Shown: positions 44,684-52,998 of the stretch, piece after piece
Numbering within the stretch: position 1 is the first letter of the stretch
Layout of the letters: each line of letters begins with the position of its first letter
Assembly (NCBI RefSeq): GCF_023197165.1
Contig: NZ_JALPRD010000004.1
Location: 1-64,000 of the forward strand
Direction of reading: 5' to 3'
Source: Sphingopyxis sp. MSC1_008
GTDB lineage: Bacteria; Pseudomonadota; Alphaproteobacteria; Sphingomonadales; Sphingomonadaceae
Length of the DNA stretch: 64,000 bases
Translations under genes and position numbers: made by a program
Notes under the pieces: generated by a model
Databases searched by the model: none
The model's input: the letters and a program-made list of their open reading frames with translations, nothing else
What the model was told of the DNA's origin: nothing

Positions 44684-44698
44684 TGAACGATCCGTTCA
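44684..44698 (+). promoter_or_regulatory. Dyad in promoter region of the outer-membrane barrel gene
   Basis: TGAACG-ATC-CGTTCA is a perfect 6-3-6 inverted repeat, about 82 bases before the start of the barrel gene. The surrounding 44620-44700 is AT-rich and probably contains the promoter (TTGTCA at 44673-44678 is a possible -35). A regulator that recognises this dyad was not identified. Confidence 0.35.
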
Positions 44699-44779
44699 TT
44701 GCAGCGACAGCCGCGAGCCCCATTTAGGGGGCGTCGCGACCCAAAGGGCGTGACCGATTAAAAGCAGAAGGAAAACAAA

Positions 44780-45238
44780 ATGAAGAAATTCGCAGTTGCA
44801 GCCGCTCTCCTGACGGCCATCGTTGCAACCCCCGCCATGGCTGCCGAAGGCGGCGAAGGCCGCGTCGAAGTGCGCGGCGGCCTCATCACCGGTAACGGCA
44901 TCGATGAAGGCACGATCGGCGCCGCCGCCGGTTATGACTTCGACCTCGGTTCGACCGCATTCCTTGGCGCCGAAGTCGCTGCCGACAAGGTGCTCGTCGA
45001 CGGTGCCGACGTCCAGTTCTCGGCCGGTGGCCGCATCGGTGCCAAGGTCGGCGCAGCCGGCAAGGCGTATGTGACCGGCGGTTACACCTTCACCGACATC
45101 GACGACCCGTATGTCGGTGCCGGCTACCAGCACAAGCTGGGCCAGAACATCTATGCCAAGGCCGAATATCGCCACCAGTTCATCAGCAACTTCGGCGACT
45201 TCGACACCTTCGTTGCCGGTGTCGGCTTCGCTTTCTGA
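44780..45238 (+). CDS. Small outer-membrane beta-barrel protein
   Basis: A 152-aa protein with a clear signal peptide (MKKFAVAAALLTAIVATPAMA). The following alternating hydrophobic/polar strands rich in Gly, Tyr and Phe end in VAGVGFAF, with a terminal Phe as in outer-membrane barrels. About eight strands fit the OmpX/OmpA-like 'porin family' fold; the length is too short for a transport porin. AAGGAAAA precedes the ATG. Flanking terminators on both sides show it is transcribed alone. Ligand unknown. Confidence 0.85.
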   Translation: MKKFAVAAALLTAIVATPAMAAEGGEGRVEVRGGLITGNGIDEGTIGAAAGYDFDLGSTAFLGAEVAADKVLVDGADVQFSAGGRIGAKVGAAGKAYVTGGYTFTDIDDPYVGAGYQHKLGQNIYAKAEYRHQFISNFGDFDTFVAGVGFAF

Positions 45239-45266
45239 TCCTTTCGGACCTGCGAAACGAAAAGAG

Positions 45267-45295
45267 AGGGGCGGCCCGTCGGGTCGCCCCTTTTT
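45267..45295 (+). terminator. Strong terminator after barrel gene
   Basis: Eleven-bp stem AGGGGCGGCCC/GGGTCGCCCCT (one G-T pair) with GTC loop, then TTTTTA. About 30 bases past the stop. Confidence 0.9.
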
Positions 45296-45336
45296 ATTTG
45301 CCCTCAGCCGAACCACAGCAGGTTGATGGGGCAATT

Positions 45337-45476
45337 GATCCTCCCTGCCGCGCAGCGGTGGGAAGGTGGCAGCGGCGAAGCCGCTGACGGAGGGGCTAAG
45401 GACGCAACGTCACGGCCCCTCCACCATCCGCTTCGCGGACGGTCCCCCTCCCCATTGCTATGCAACGGGGAGGATC
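45337..45476. repeat. Long hairpin repeat (GATCCTCCCC family), copy 2
   Basis: About 140 bp, starting GATCCTCCCTGCCGCGCAGC and ending GGGGAGGATC. It shares the ordered blocks GGTGGCAGCG...GCTGACGGAGGGG and CCCCTCCACCATCC...GGTCCCCCTCCCCAT with 5757-5889. It ends four bases before the stop of the arylesterase gene. Confidence 0.75.
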
Positions 45477-45479
45477 TAC

Positions 45480-46193
45480 TTATTCCGCGTTCGGCAGCGC
45501 CTGTTCGACCAGCGGCGCCAGCCCTTCGGCCACGACCGTCACCCCCTTGGCGTTGGGATGCATATTGTCGCCAAGCATCAGCGCCTTGTCGGTGACGACA
45601 TTGTCGAGGATGAAGGGATAGAAGCTCACATCATATTTCGACGCGAGTTCGGGGTAGATGGGGTTGAACTTCTTCGCATATTCGCTGCCGAGGTTGGGCG
45701 CGGCCATCATGCCGGTGAGCAGTACCGGAATTTCACGCTTTTTCAGTTCGGTGAGCATCGCGTCGAGATTGGCACGCGTCTGATCAGGGCCGATCCCGCG
45801 CAGCATATCGTTGCCGCCGAGGCCGAGCACGACAAGCGCGGGCTTCGCCTTTGCATTATCGAGCACATAGGTCAGGCGCTGGCGCCCCGCGGCGGTGGTG
45901 TCGCCCGAAACGCCGGCATTCTGGACACGCGCGACCACGCCATCGTCGGCGAGCGCAGCCTGCAATTGCGGCGCGAGCCCTTCCTTCGGACCAAGTTGGT
46001 AGCCCGCATACAGCGAGTCACCAAAGGCGATCACGAGCGGCGCATCGGCGGGAATCGCGGGTGCCGCTTTCGCCGCAACCTTGTCGTTCGTCGAAGCCGA
46101 TTGATTTTCTGCCGATCCGCATGCGGCGAGTGGTTGGCAAAATATTGCGGCACAACCATATGTAAGAGCAGAGCGCCATCCGGCCGTTCTCAT
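45480..46193 (-). CDS. tesA: SGNH-type arylesterase/lysophospholipase (lipoprotein)
   Basis: Enzyme of 237 aa in the TesA-like SGNH family. Block I is FGDSLYAGY (catalytic Ser), block III GLGGNDML, and block V DNMHPNAKG (Asp, His). The start MRTAGWRS at 46193 gives a lipoprotein signal with LAAC. It acts on short esters or lysophospholipids in the envelope. It is divergent from the YbbA/YbbP-type ABC genes, the same arrangement as tesA-ybbA-ybbP in enterobacteria. Confidence 0.9.
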   Translation of the reverse strand: MRTAGWRSALTYGCAAIFCQPLAACGSAENQSASTNDKVAAKAAPAIPADAPLVIAFGDSLYAGYQLGPKEGLAPQLQAALADDGVVARVQNAGVSGDTTAAGRQRLTYVLDNAKAKPALVVLGLGGNDMLRGIGPDQTRANLDAMLTELKKREIPVLLTGMMAAPNLGSEYAKKFNPIYPELASKYDVSFYPFILDNVVTDKALMLGDNMHPNAKGVTVVAEGLAPLVEQALPNAE

Positions 46194-46210
46194 TTCAAAG
46201 GGTCCTCTCC

Positions 46211-46912
46211 TTGCCCGACGCCCCACGACAATCGCCGAGCGTGGCGATCGCCGCCCACAATGTGACGCTCACGCTTGGAAGCGACAAGGCCCCGGTTGAA
46301 ATTTTGCGCGGGGTCGACCTGGAAGTCGCAGCCGGAACTTCGGTCGCGCTGCTCGGACCATCGGGGTCGGGCAAAAGCTCGCTGATGGCGGTGCTCGCCG
46401 GGCTGGAGCGTGCCAATGGCGGGAGCATCAACGTCGCGGGACTCGATTTTGCGACGATGGACGAGGATGGTCTGGCGCGCGCGCGGCGCGGGCGGATCGG
46501 CATCGTGCTGCAGGCGTTCCACCTGCTCCCGACGATGACCGCGCTGGAGAATGTCGCGGTGCCGCTGGAGCTCGCGGGCATATCCGATCCCTTCGGACGC
46601 GCCGCGGCCGAGCTCGAAGCCGTCGGTCTCGGGCACCGCCTCACCCATTATCCAGCGCAGCTGTCGGGCGGCGAGCAGCAGCGCGTCGCGATCGCACGCG
46701 CGATGGCGAGCTCGCCTGCGATCATCTTTGCCGACGAACCGACGGGCAATCTCGACACCGCGACCGGCCACGCAATCATCGAGCTGATCTTCGCGCGCCG
46801 CGCGGCGCTCGGCGCGACCTTGCTCATCATCACCCACGACCCCGAGCTCGCCGAGCATTGCGACCGCGTGGTCGTGATGCACGACGGGAAAATCGAAGAG
46901 CGGGCGGCCTAA
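46211..46912 (+). CDS. ABC transporter ATP-binding protein, YbbA type
   Basis: ATPase of 233 aa of the LolD/MacB/YbbA group. Walker A is GPSGSGKS (49-56), with Q-loop VLQAFHL, signature LSGGEQQR, Walker B AIIFADEPTG and H-loop ITHD. The frame starts at TTG 46211; a GTG at 46241 is also possible. The stop directly abuts the GTG of the permease gene, so they are coupled. The divergent arylesterase supports the YbbA-YbbP assignment. The exported substrate is unknown, probably lipid-linked or a toxic compound. Confidence 0.9.
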   Translation: MPDAPRQSPSVAIAAHNVTLTLGSDKAPVEILRGVDLEVAAGTSVALLGPSGSGKSSLMAVLAGLERANGGSINVAGLDFATMDEDGLARARRGRIGIVLQAFHLLPTMTALENVAVPLELAGISDPFGRAAAELEAVGLGHRLTHYPAQLSGGEQQRVAIARAMASSPAIIFADEPTGNLDTATGHAIIELIFARRAALGATLLIITHDPELAEHCDRVVVMHDGKIEERAA

Positions 46913-49414
46913 GTGCTGCCGCTCGCCACGCTCTGGCGTATTGCGCGCCGCGACCTTGCGACGCGCATCCGCGGCCTTCGCCTGCTTGCGGTCTGCCTGT
47001 TCCTCGGTGTCGCGACGCTGGCGGCGATCGGCAGCCTGACGCGCGGCATCACGTCCGAGCTCGAAGTGCGCGGGCAGACGATCTTGGGCGGCGACGTCGA
47101 GTTCAGCCTGCCGCAGCGCGAGGCCACCCCTGAAGAGATGGCGGGTTTCCGCCGCGTCGGCACGCCCTCGGCCACCGTGCGGCTGCGCGCGATGGCGAAC
47201 GATCCCGACGGCGAGGCGTTGCTGTCTGAACTGAAGGCGGTGGACGGCGCCTATCCGCTCTATGGCACGATGCGGCTGGAAAGCGGCGCCCGCAAAGGCC
47301 CCCCGTCACCGGGAGGCATCTGGATCGGCAAGGATCTGGTCTCGCGGCTCGAGCTCAAGGTCGGCGAACGCGTGAAGTTTGGCGAGAAAAGCTTCCTGAT
47401 CGACGGCGTGATTGCCGAGGAGCCCGACCGGCTGGGCGAGGGCTTCACGCTCGGCCCCGTCGCAATCATCGGGCTGGCCGACCTGCCCGCGACGCAGCTG
47501 ATCCAGCCCGGCAGCCTGTACGAGAGCAAATATCGCGTCCGCCTGCCCGAAAGCGCGAACCCCGAAGCGGTCGGCAAAGCGCTGACCGCCGAGTTCCCCG
47601 ACGCCGGATGGGACATCACCGACAGCAGCAACGGCGCACCGGGCACGCGGCGCTTCATCGAGCGCATGGGGCAGTTCCTGTCGCTCGTCGGGTTGGCCGC
47701 ACTGGTGATCGCCGGGATCGGCGTCGGCAACGGCGTCGCGAGCTATCTCGCGGGCAAGCGCCCCGGCCTTGCGACGCTGAAAGTGCTCGGTGCCGACAGC
47801 GGCACGGTGGCGCGCATCTATGGGCTTCAGATCCTCGCGGTCGCGGCGGTGTCGATCGTCGCTGGGCTGATCGTCGGCGCGCTCGCGCCCGCGATCATCG
47901 GCGCGATTGCGGGCGATGTGCTGCCGGTCAAACCGGGTGTTGCCATCTATCCGCTGCCGCTTGCCGTCAGCGCGGCCTACGGCCTGCTCATCGCGATCGC
48001 CTTTGCCCTGCCGCCGCTTGCGGCGACGCGGCATGTTCCCGCCGCCGGGCTTTACCGCGCGACGGTGAGCGGCGCGGCGCGGATCGACCGGCAGACGGTC
48101 GTCGCGATCGCGGCAGCACTTGCAGCAATCATCGCGCTGGCGGTCGGCACCGCGCGCGAGCCTTTGTTCGCGCTGGGTTTCATCGGGGCGGCAATCGGGC
48201 TGCTGCTTATCCTCGTCGGCCTCGGCTGGCTGGTGCGGCGCACCGCGAGCCGCCTGCCGCGGCCGAAACGCCCGCTCTTCCGCCTCGCGCTCGCGAACCT
48301 CCACCGTCCCGACGCCGCGACCGGCGCGCTGGTCGTCGCGCTCGGGCTGGGCCTGACGCTGTTCGTGACGCTCGCGGCGATCCAGACGAGCATCACCGCC
48401 GAAATCCAGTCGACCGTGCCGCAGCGCGCGCCGAGCTTCTTCGTGCTCGACGTGCCGCGCACCGAGACCGCGCGCTTTCAGACGATCGTGGCAGGGGCCG
48501 ATCCCAAGGCCGAGATCAACATGATCCCCGCGCTGCGCGGCAGCGTCACCGAATTTGCCGGCCAGCGCGTCGACGAGCTTGCCGAACTGCCCGAGGGCGC
48601 GTGGGTGCTGCGCGGCGACCGCGGACTGACGTATAGCCCGATTCTGCCCAACGGCAGCGAACTGGTTGGCGGCCAGTGGTGGGCGGCTGATTACAAGGGA
48701 CCGCCGCTGGTCAGCGTCGAGCAGGAGGTTGCCACGTCGCTCGGCCTCAAGATCGGCGATACGCTGTCGGTCAATGTGCTGGGGGTGGAGGTGCAAGCGA
48801 AGGTCGCCTCCTTCCGCACTGTCAACTGGGACAATTTCGGGCTGAACTATGTGCTCGTCTTCTCGCCCGGCACCTTCGACGCGGCGCCGCATAATATGGT
48901 CGCGACGGTCGCCGTCGGGCCCGAGGCCGAGACCGCCTTGTCGCGCAGCATCCCGCGCGCCTTCCCCTCGGCGTCGCTGATCGCGGTGCGCGATGTCGTG
49001 TCGCAGGTGACAACGCTGCTGACGCAGATGAGCCAGGCGATTGCCGCGGCGGCGAGCATCGCGATCCTTGCGGGGATTGCGGTGCTGATCGGTGCGATCG
49101 CGGCGAGCCGCGAGCGGCGCGTTTACGACAGCGTGATACTGAAGCTGCTCGGCGCCACGCGCGGCCAGATCCTCGGCGCGCAGGGCATGGAATATGCGGT
49201 GCTCGCAGGCATTCTTGCGGTGCTCGCATTGGGGCTGGGCCTTGCGGGCGCCTGGTATGTCGTGACGCAGCTGTTCGAATTCGACTTCGCGCCCGATCCG
49301 CTGATCGTCGGCGCGACGTTGATCGGCGGCGCGGGGCTGTCGTTCCTGATCGGGATTGCGGGGAGCTGGCCGCTGCTGTCGGCGAAACCCGCGCAGGCGT
49401 TGCGCAGCCTCTAG
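46913..49414 (+). CDS. ABC transporter permease, YbbP/FtsX type
   Basis: Large permease of 833 aa with two FtsX-like halves. A first transmembrane helix (about residues 25-45) leads to a big periplasmic domain. Helices near 255-275, 305-330, 345-370, 395-425 follow, with a second periplasmic part (about 460-700), and then FtsX-type helices at the end. KVLGADSGTVARIYGLQI and KLLGATRGQILGAQGMEY are the paired coupling segments expected in such permeases. It starts at GTG immediately after the YbbA stop. Its end overlaps the convergent TauE gene by four bases. Confidence 0.9.
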   Translation: MLPLATLWRIARRDLATRIRGLRLLAVCLFLGVATLAAIGSLTRGITSELEVRGQTILGGDVEFSLPQREATPEEMAGFRRVGTPSATVRLRAMANDPDGEALLSELKAVDGAYPLYGTMRLESGARKGPPSPGGIWIGKDLVSRLELKVGERVKFGEKSFLIDGVIAEEPDRLGEGFTLGPVAIIGLADLPATQLIQPGSLYESKYRVRLPESANPEAVGKALTAEFPDAGWDITDSSNGAPGTRRFIERMGQFLSLVGLAALVIAGIGVGNGVASYLAGKRPGLATLKVLGADSGTVARIYGLQILAVAAVSIVAGLIVGALAPAIIGAIAGDVLPVKPGVAIYPLPLAVSAAYGLLIAIAFALPPLAATRHVPAAGLYRATVSGAARIDRQTVVAIAAALAAIIALAVGTAREPLFALGFIGAAIGLLLILVGLGWLVRRTASRLPRPKRPLFRLALANLHRPDAATGALVVALGLGLTLFVTLAAIQTSITAEIQSTVPQRAPSFFVLDVPRTETARFQTIVAGADPKAEINMIPALRGSVTEFAGQRVDELAELPEGAWVLRGDRGLTYSPILPNGSELVGGQWWAADYKGPPLVSVEQEVATSLGLKIGDTLSVNVLGVEVQAKVASFRTVNWDNFGLNYVLVFSPGTFDAAPHNMVATVAVGPEAETALSRSIPRAFPSASLIAVRDVVSQVTTLLTQMSQAIAAAASIAILAGIAVLIGAIAASRERRVYDSVILKLLGATRGQILGAQGMEYAVLAGILAVLALGLGLAGAWYVVTQLFEFDFAPDPLIVGATLIGGAGLSFLIGIAGSWPLLSAKPAQALRSL

Positions 49415-50268
49415 TTCAGGAGGCGGAGCAGCGCCGACAGGCCGGCGACGCCGAGGACGACCGCGACGATGCCGCGCCACACCGGCACGGGCACGCGGCC
49501 GAACAGGCGCGTGCCGACATGATCGCCGAGCGCCATTGGCACGAACAGCAGCAGCGACAGGATGAAGAGCTTCATCGTTGCGAGGCCGAGCCAGAGCGAC
49601 GCGAGCGTCCCCGCTATCGCGGTCGCGAAAAAGACGAGCATCATCGACGCGCGCGCGACATCGGGCGTGATCCGCTGACGCAGATAAAAGGGCACGACGG
49701 GCGGACCGGGCATCGCGGCAAAGCCGGTGAGAATGCCCGAGGCGATGCCGGTGAAACCGATCGCCGCGCGACCCGGCCGGTGGCCGTCGGGATGCTGCGG
49801 CATCAGGATCAGCAGGAACGCGGCGATGGCGATGATCGCGATCAGCAGCCGCGCGACGTCGGGGGTGACCGCCTTGAGCGCAAGCATGCCGAGCGGCGTC
49901 GCGAGCATCGCGAGCAGGCCGATCGGCACCGCGGTGCGGCGCTCGGCGCTCGCGGCGATGCGCCCGAAACCGACCGGGCCGATCAGCAGTTGCAGCAGGA
50001 TGCCGAGCACGACCGCCTCACCCGGCGGCATGATAAGCCCGAGCAACGGCACGAGAATGATCGCCATGCCGAAACCGGTAAGCCCGCGTACGAAGGCGGC
50101 GCCGAAGGTCATCGCCGCGGCGCCGGCAAAGGTCAGCGGCGCGAGGCCGGTGAGATGGAGAATCGCGTTCAAGCGCCGATCCGCCCGGATGCTGCAGATG
50201 CTATTTCCGAAACCGGCAAACCGCCCTCCCTCTCGCTGGACGGGGCCGTAGCCGACGATGATGCGCAC
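49411..50268 (-). CDS. Sulfite exporter TauE/SafE family permease
   Basis: Integral membrane protein of up to 285 aa with about eight hydrophobic helices in two related halves. FVRGLTGFGMAIILVPLLGL and FAAMPGPPVVPFYLRQRITP are the equivalent family segments. It probably exports a small sulfur-containing or organic anion. The GTG start at 50268 adds an unusual 33-residue polar leader; an in-frame TTG about 99 bases later would start just before the first helix. It is the last gene of the leftward thrS block, 18 bases after the HExxH protein. Confidence 0.85.
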   Translation of the reverse strand: MRIIVGYGPVQREGGRFAGFGNSICSIRADRRLNAILHLTGLAPLTFAGAAAMTFGAAFVRGLTGFGMAIILVPLLGLIMPPGEAVVLGILLQLLIGPVGFGRIAASAERRTAVPIGLLAMLATPLGMLALKAVTPDVARLLIAIIAIAAFLLILMPQHPDGHRPGRAAIGFTGIASGILTGFAAMPGPPVVPFYLRQRITPDVARASMMLVFFATAIAGTLASLWLGLATMKLFILSLLLFVPMALGDHVGTRLFGRVPVPVWRGIVAVVLGVAGLSALLRLLN

Positions 50269-50286
50269 CGCTAGGGTCTCTGGCCG

Positions 50287-51438
50287 CTAGCTTTTGATCA
50301 GCGGCCAGAGACCGGTCACCGGTCGCTCGAGTACGCGCGCAGCGACGGCGTGCAAGCGCGCGGGTGCGAGACGCCCGGTTTCGACGGTGCGTGCCAGCCA
50401 CGCCTCCAGCGAGCCGCCCGTTTCGATCCATTGATCGTCGCGGAGCATGCCATAGAAAGCGCCCGCCAGCACATGGATGCCGTCGTCGGACCGGCGCCAG
50501 CGGTCGGCCGGATTGCGCCCCACACCCAGCGCCTCGCCGATCAACTGGTCGAGCGCCTGTGCCAGATCCTCGTTGAGCAGCCCGTCGAGCGTCGTGTAAC
50601 CCCATTGCGGATCATGGTCGCGGACGATGCGCATGATCAGCGCATCCTTTTCGAGTACCGCAAGCGCCGCCTTTGCCGCCGGACCGTCCATCGCCACCGG
50701 CGGATGCAGCATTTCGTGCGCCGCATTGCGCACGGTGATCGCGGTGTTCCAGTCGGCCGCCTGCAGGAAGGTCTGTCCCTGCACCTTGATCCCGTGCGGC
50801 TTGCAGAATTGCAGGAGCACGACCTCGATCTCGGGATCGAAGCTGCGCCCGGTCAGCTTTTCATGCAGGCTGATGACGTCATAAGCGGCAAGGTCGCGGG
50901 TCAGTTCGGCGATGCGCGCGTCGAGGCCCGCGGTGCGTTCGGCGCGGAAGGCGGCGAAGCCTGCCGCCTGCATCGCTTCGAGCACCGCCTTCAGCCGCGG
51001 CGCCGCCGACAGGAACCACGCCCAGTCGCTCTCGCTCCAATTGTTGCTGGCGCGATAGGCGGACAGCAACCGCGCTTCGGGGTCGGCGGCCGACGCGATC
51101 AGCGCCGCGAGGCTGCTGTCGTCGTTGCCCGAAAAGAGGACCGACAGGACGGGCCCAAGCAGGCCGAACCCCGCCGTCTCTGCCTCCTGCCACAGCGCCG
51201 CGATGTCGGTACGGATCGCGGCCGGCAGACGCGGCGCGAAGGCGTCGGCGTCGGCCTGATAAAAGCGCAGATAAAGCTCGCGCCCGGCGAGCGGGCCGAG
51301 GAAGGCAAGCGCGTCGAAGCCTTCCGAGGCGCGGACCTTCCAGCGCGTGCGCGACGGTTTGCCCTGCTGGGCCTTGGCCAGATGAGGCGCTGCGGCGAGG
51401 CCGGCGAGTGCGGCGGCGAGAAAGAGGCGGCGTTCCAT
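50287..51438 (-). CDS. Exported HExxH protein, putative metallopeptidase
   Basis: Protein of 383 aa that I do not recognise as a named family. A signal peptide with paired Arg (MERRLFLAAALAGLAAAPHL, then AKAQ) directs it out of the cytoplasm. H241-E242-ML-H245 is a perfect HExxH zinc motif, and E290 in LLNEDLAQAL is at a suitable distance for a third ligand. The rest is helical. The domain is not a known catalytic fold by eye, so peptidase activity is inferred from the motif only. It lies between the AraC-like regulator (10 bases) and TauE (18 bases) in one leftward run. Confidence 0.65.
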   Translation of the reverse strand: MERRLFLAAALAGLAAAPHLAKAQQGKPSRTRWKVRASEGFDALAFLGPLAGRELYLRFYQADADAFAPRLPAAIRTDIAALWQEAETAGFGLLGPVLSVLFSGNDDSSLAALIASAADPEARLLSAYRASNNWSESDWAWFLSAAPRLKAVLEAMQAAGFAAFRAERTAGLDARIAELTRDLAAYDVISLHEKLTGRSFDPEIEVVLLQFCKPHGIKVQGQTFLQAADWNTAITVRNAAHEMLHPPVAMDGPAAKAALAVLEKDALIMRIVRDHDPQWGYTTLDGLLNEDLAQALDQLIGEALGVGRNPADRWRRSDDGIHVLAGAFYGMLRDDQWIETGGSLEAWLARTVETGRLAPARLHAVAARVLERPVTGLWPLIKS

Positions 51439-51448
51439 CCGCCCGTTT

Positions 51449-52147
51449 CTAGCGGCGTGCCAGCGGCGCGGCTTGAACGGACTTTGCCCGGAAGCGGACC
51501 GGCGGCATTCCGGTCAGCGCGACGACCGAGCGCGCCAGATGCGCCTGATCGGCGAAGCCCTGCTCGGCGGCGAGATCGGCGAGGCTGCCGCGCCATGCGG
51601 GAAGCGCGGCCAGCGCCCGGCGGGTCCGCACCTCCAACCGGAAGCGCTTGGGCGAGACGCCATAGGCGCGCGCGAAGCCGCGGCTGACCGAAGCGGGATC
51701 GAGCGTCATCCGCCCCGCCCACGGCGTCAGCGCGAGACCGGGGTCAAGCGTCAGCGCGTCGGCAAGCAGATCGGGCCAATCGTCGCGGCGCGTGTCGACC
51801 GCGCGGAATTGCTCGCGGACGTATGCGGCGGCGGCATACGGATCGCGCTCGGCGAGGCGCACCGCGGCATCGGGATCGGCGATATGCCCCATCCCCGGAA
51901 GCAGCCCCGCAGGCAGCGGAAGATTGAGCACCTGCGCGCCGCGTGCGCCGAAATGATCGCGGTGCGCGGTCCAGTCGCCATGGACCACGACCGTGCCCGC
52001 GCTGGCGGAAAGGCGGCCCTGATCGCCCGCTTCGTCATAGCCGCCGCCCAGGACGAGCGCCACATAACCGCGGGCATGGCGATGCCGAGGCAGGCATTCG
52101 CCCGCCGCATGCCGGCCGACGCTGGCGATCTGCCCGGGCGCGCTCAT
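51449..52147 (-). CDS. AraC-type regulator with N-terminal cupin-like domain
   Basis: Regulator of 232 aa. The N-terminal half holds a cupin-like strand pattern (LPRHRHARGYVALVLGGGYD, then GTVVVHGDWTAHRDHF). The C-terminal half holds the paired HTH of AraC proteins (ASVSRGFARAYGVSPKRFRL; GSLADLAAEQGFADQAHLAR). The start MSAPGQIA at 52147 overlaps the stop of the phosphoesterase gene by four bases. The frame is open far upstream but would run inside that gene. Targets are unknown; the downstream HExxH and TauE genes are candidates. Confidence 0.85.
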   Translation of the reverse strand: MSAPGQIASVGRHAAGECLPRHRHARGYVALVLGGGYDEAGDQGRLSASAGTVVVHGDWTAHRDHFGARGAQVLNLPLPAGLLPGMGHIADPDAAVRLAERDPYAAAAYVREQFRAVDTRRDDWPDLLADALTLDPGLALTPWAGRMTLDPASVSRGFARAYGVSPKRFRLEVRTRRALAALPAWRGSLADLAAEQGFADQAHLARSVVALTGMPPVRFRAKSVQAAPLARR

Positions 52148-52998
52148 CGCGGCGCCTCCGGCCCGAGCGTCACGAGCCAGACGTCGGGCGGCGTCAGATA
52201 GCGCAGCGGCATTATGCTGGTGCCGAGGCCCGCGCCGACAAACAGCCGCTGGCCGCCATCCGAAATGTCGCCGCACGCGAAGCGGCCGCCGTAGCGCGAG
52301 ACATAGGTCAGCGCGCCGATGAAGGGGAAGCGGATCTGGCCGCAATGCGTGTGCCCCGCGAAGATCGCGGCAACGGGACGCGGCAGATCGGGCACGATGT
52401 CGGGACTGTGCGAGACGATCAGTTGCACCCCGGGACCGAGCGCGTCCATCGCGGCGAGCGTCTTCGGCACGTCATCATGCCCCGAATAATCATCATCGAC
52501 CCCGCCGACGACCAGCGGGCCGAGTTTGACGGCTTCGTTCTGAAGGACGCGAAGCCCCTGCTTTTCCAGCACGCCCCGCAGCGCGTCGGGTTCGAACCAG
52601 TGGTCGTGATTGCCCGGCGCAACGACGACGCCGAGCGGTGCCTGCAGCAGGCCCAGCGGCGCGACGACTTCGGCGGCGGTGTAGATATGCGTTGCGAGGC
52701 GCTTTTCGCTGACGAGGTCGCCCGCGATCAGCACCAGATCGGGTTTCAGGCGGTTAAGGTCGCCGACGATGCGGGCCAGCCGCTCGGGCGGCATGTCGGG
52801 ACCCGCGACATGCGTATCGGAGAGCAGCAGGACGCTGAGCGGCGGCTGCCCCGCGGGCCAGTGGGCGACCGCGACCGTCGCGGTGCGAACCACGGGGTCG
52901 CGCGTCGCGTTCCAATATCCCTTGCCGAGCAGAGCCAGGGCGAGCAGCGCGACGAGCGCCACCCACCGCCGCCAACGCCGTGGCGGCTTTGCGCTCAA
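52144..52998 (-). CDS. Membrane-anchored metallophosphoesterase (YkuE-like)
   Basis: Enzyme of 284 aa with one N-terminal helix (about residues 13-24) and a calcineurin-like domain. All metal-binding blocks are present: LLSDTHV (D-x-H), IAGDLV (GD), PGNHDHW (GNHD), VSHSPD (H), and [13 protein letters not shown] (GHTH). Members cleave phosphodiesters, for example lipid-linked ones. The best start is TTG at 52998, which overlaps the thrS stop (TTGA); a GTG thirteen codons later is an alternative. Coupling to thrS translation is likely. Confidence 0.85.
   Translation of the reverse strand: MSAKPPRRWRRWVALVALLALALLGKGYWNATRDPVVRTATVAVAHWPAGQPPLSVLLLSDTHVAGPDMPPERLARIVGDLNRLKPDLVLIAGDLVSEKRLATHIYTAAEVVAPLGLLQAPLGVVVAPGNHDHWFEPDALRGVLEKQGLRVLQNEAVKLGPLVVGGVDDDYSGHDDVPKTLAAMDALGPGVQLIVSHSPDIVPDLPRPVAAIFAGHTHCGQIRFPFIGALTYVSRYGGRFACGDISDGGQRLFVGAGLGTSIMPLRYLTPPDVWLVTLGPEAPR

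Noticed and set aside
47306..49480. 724-codon - strand frame opposite the YbbP-type permease
   Set aside because: Arg/Gln/Asp-rich nonsense protein without domains. The + strand frame has transmembrane helices and FtsX features.
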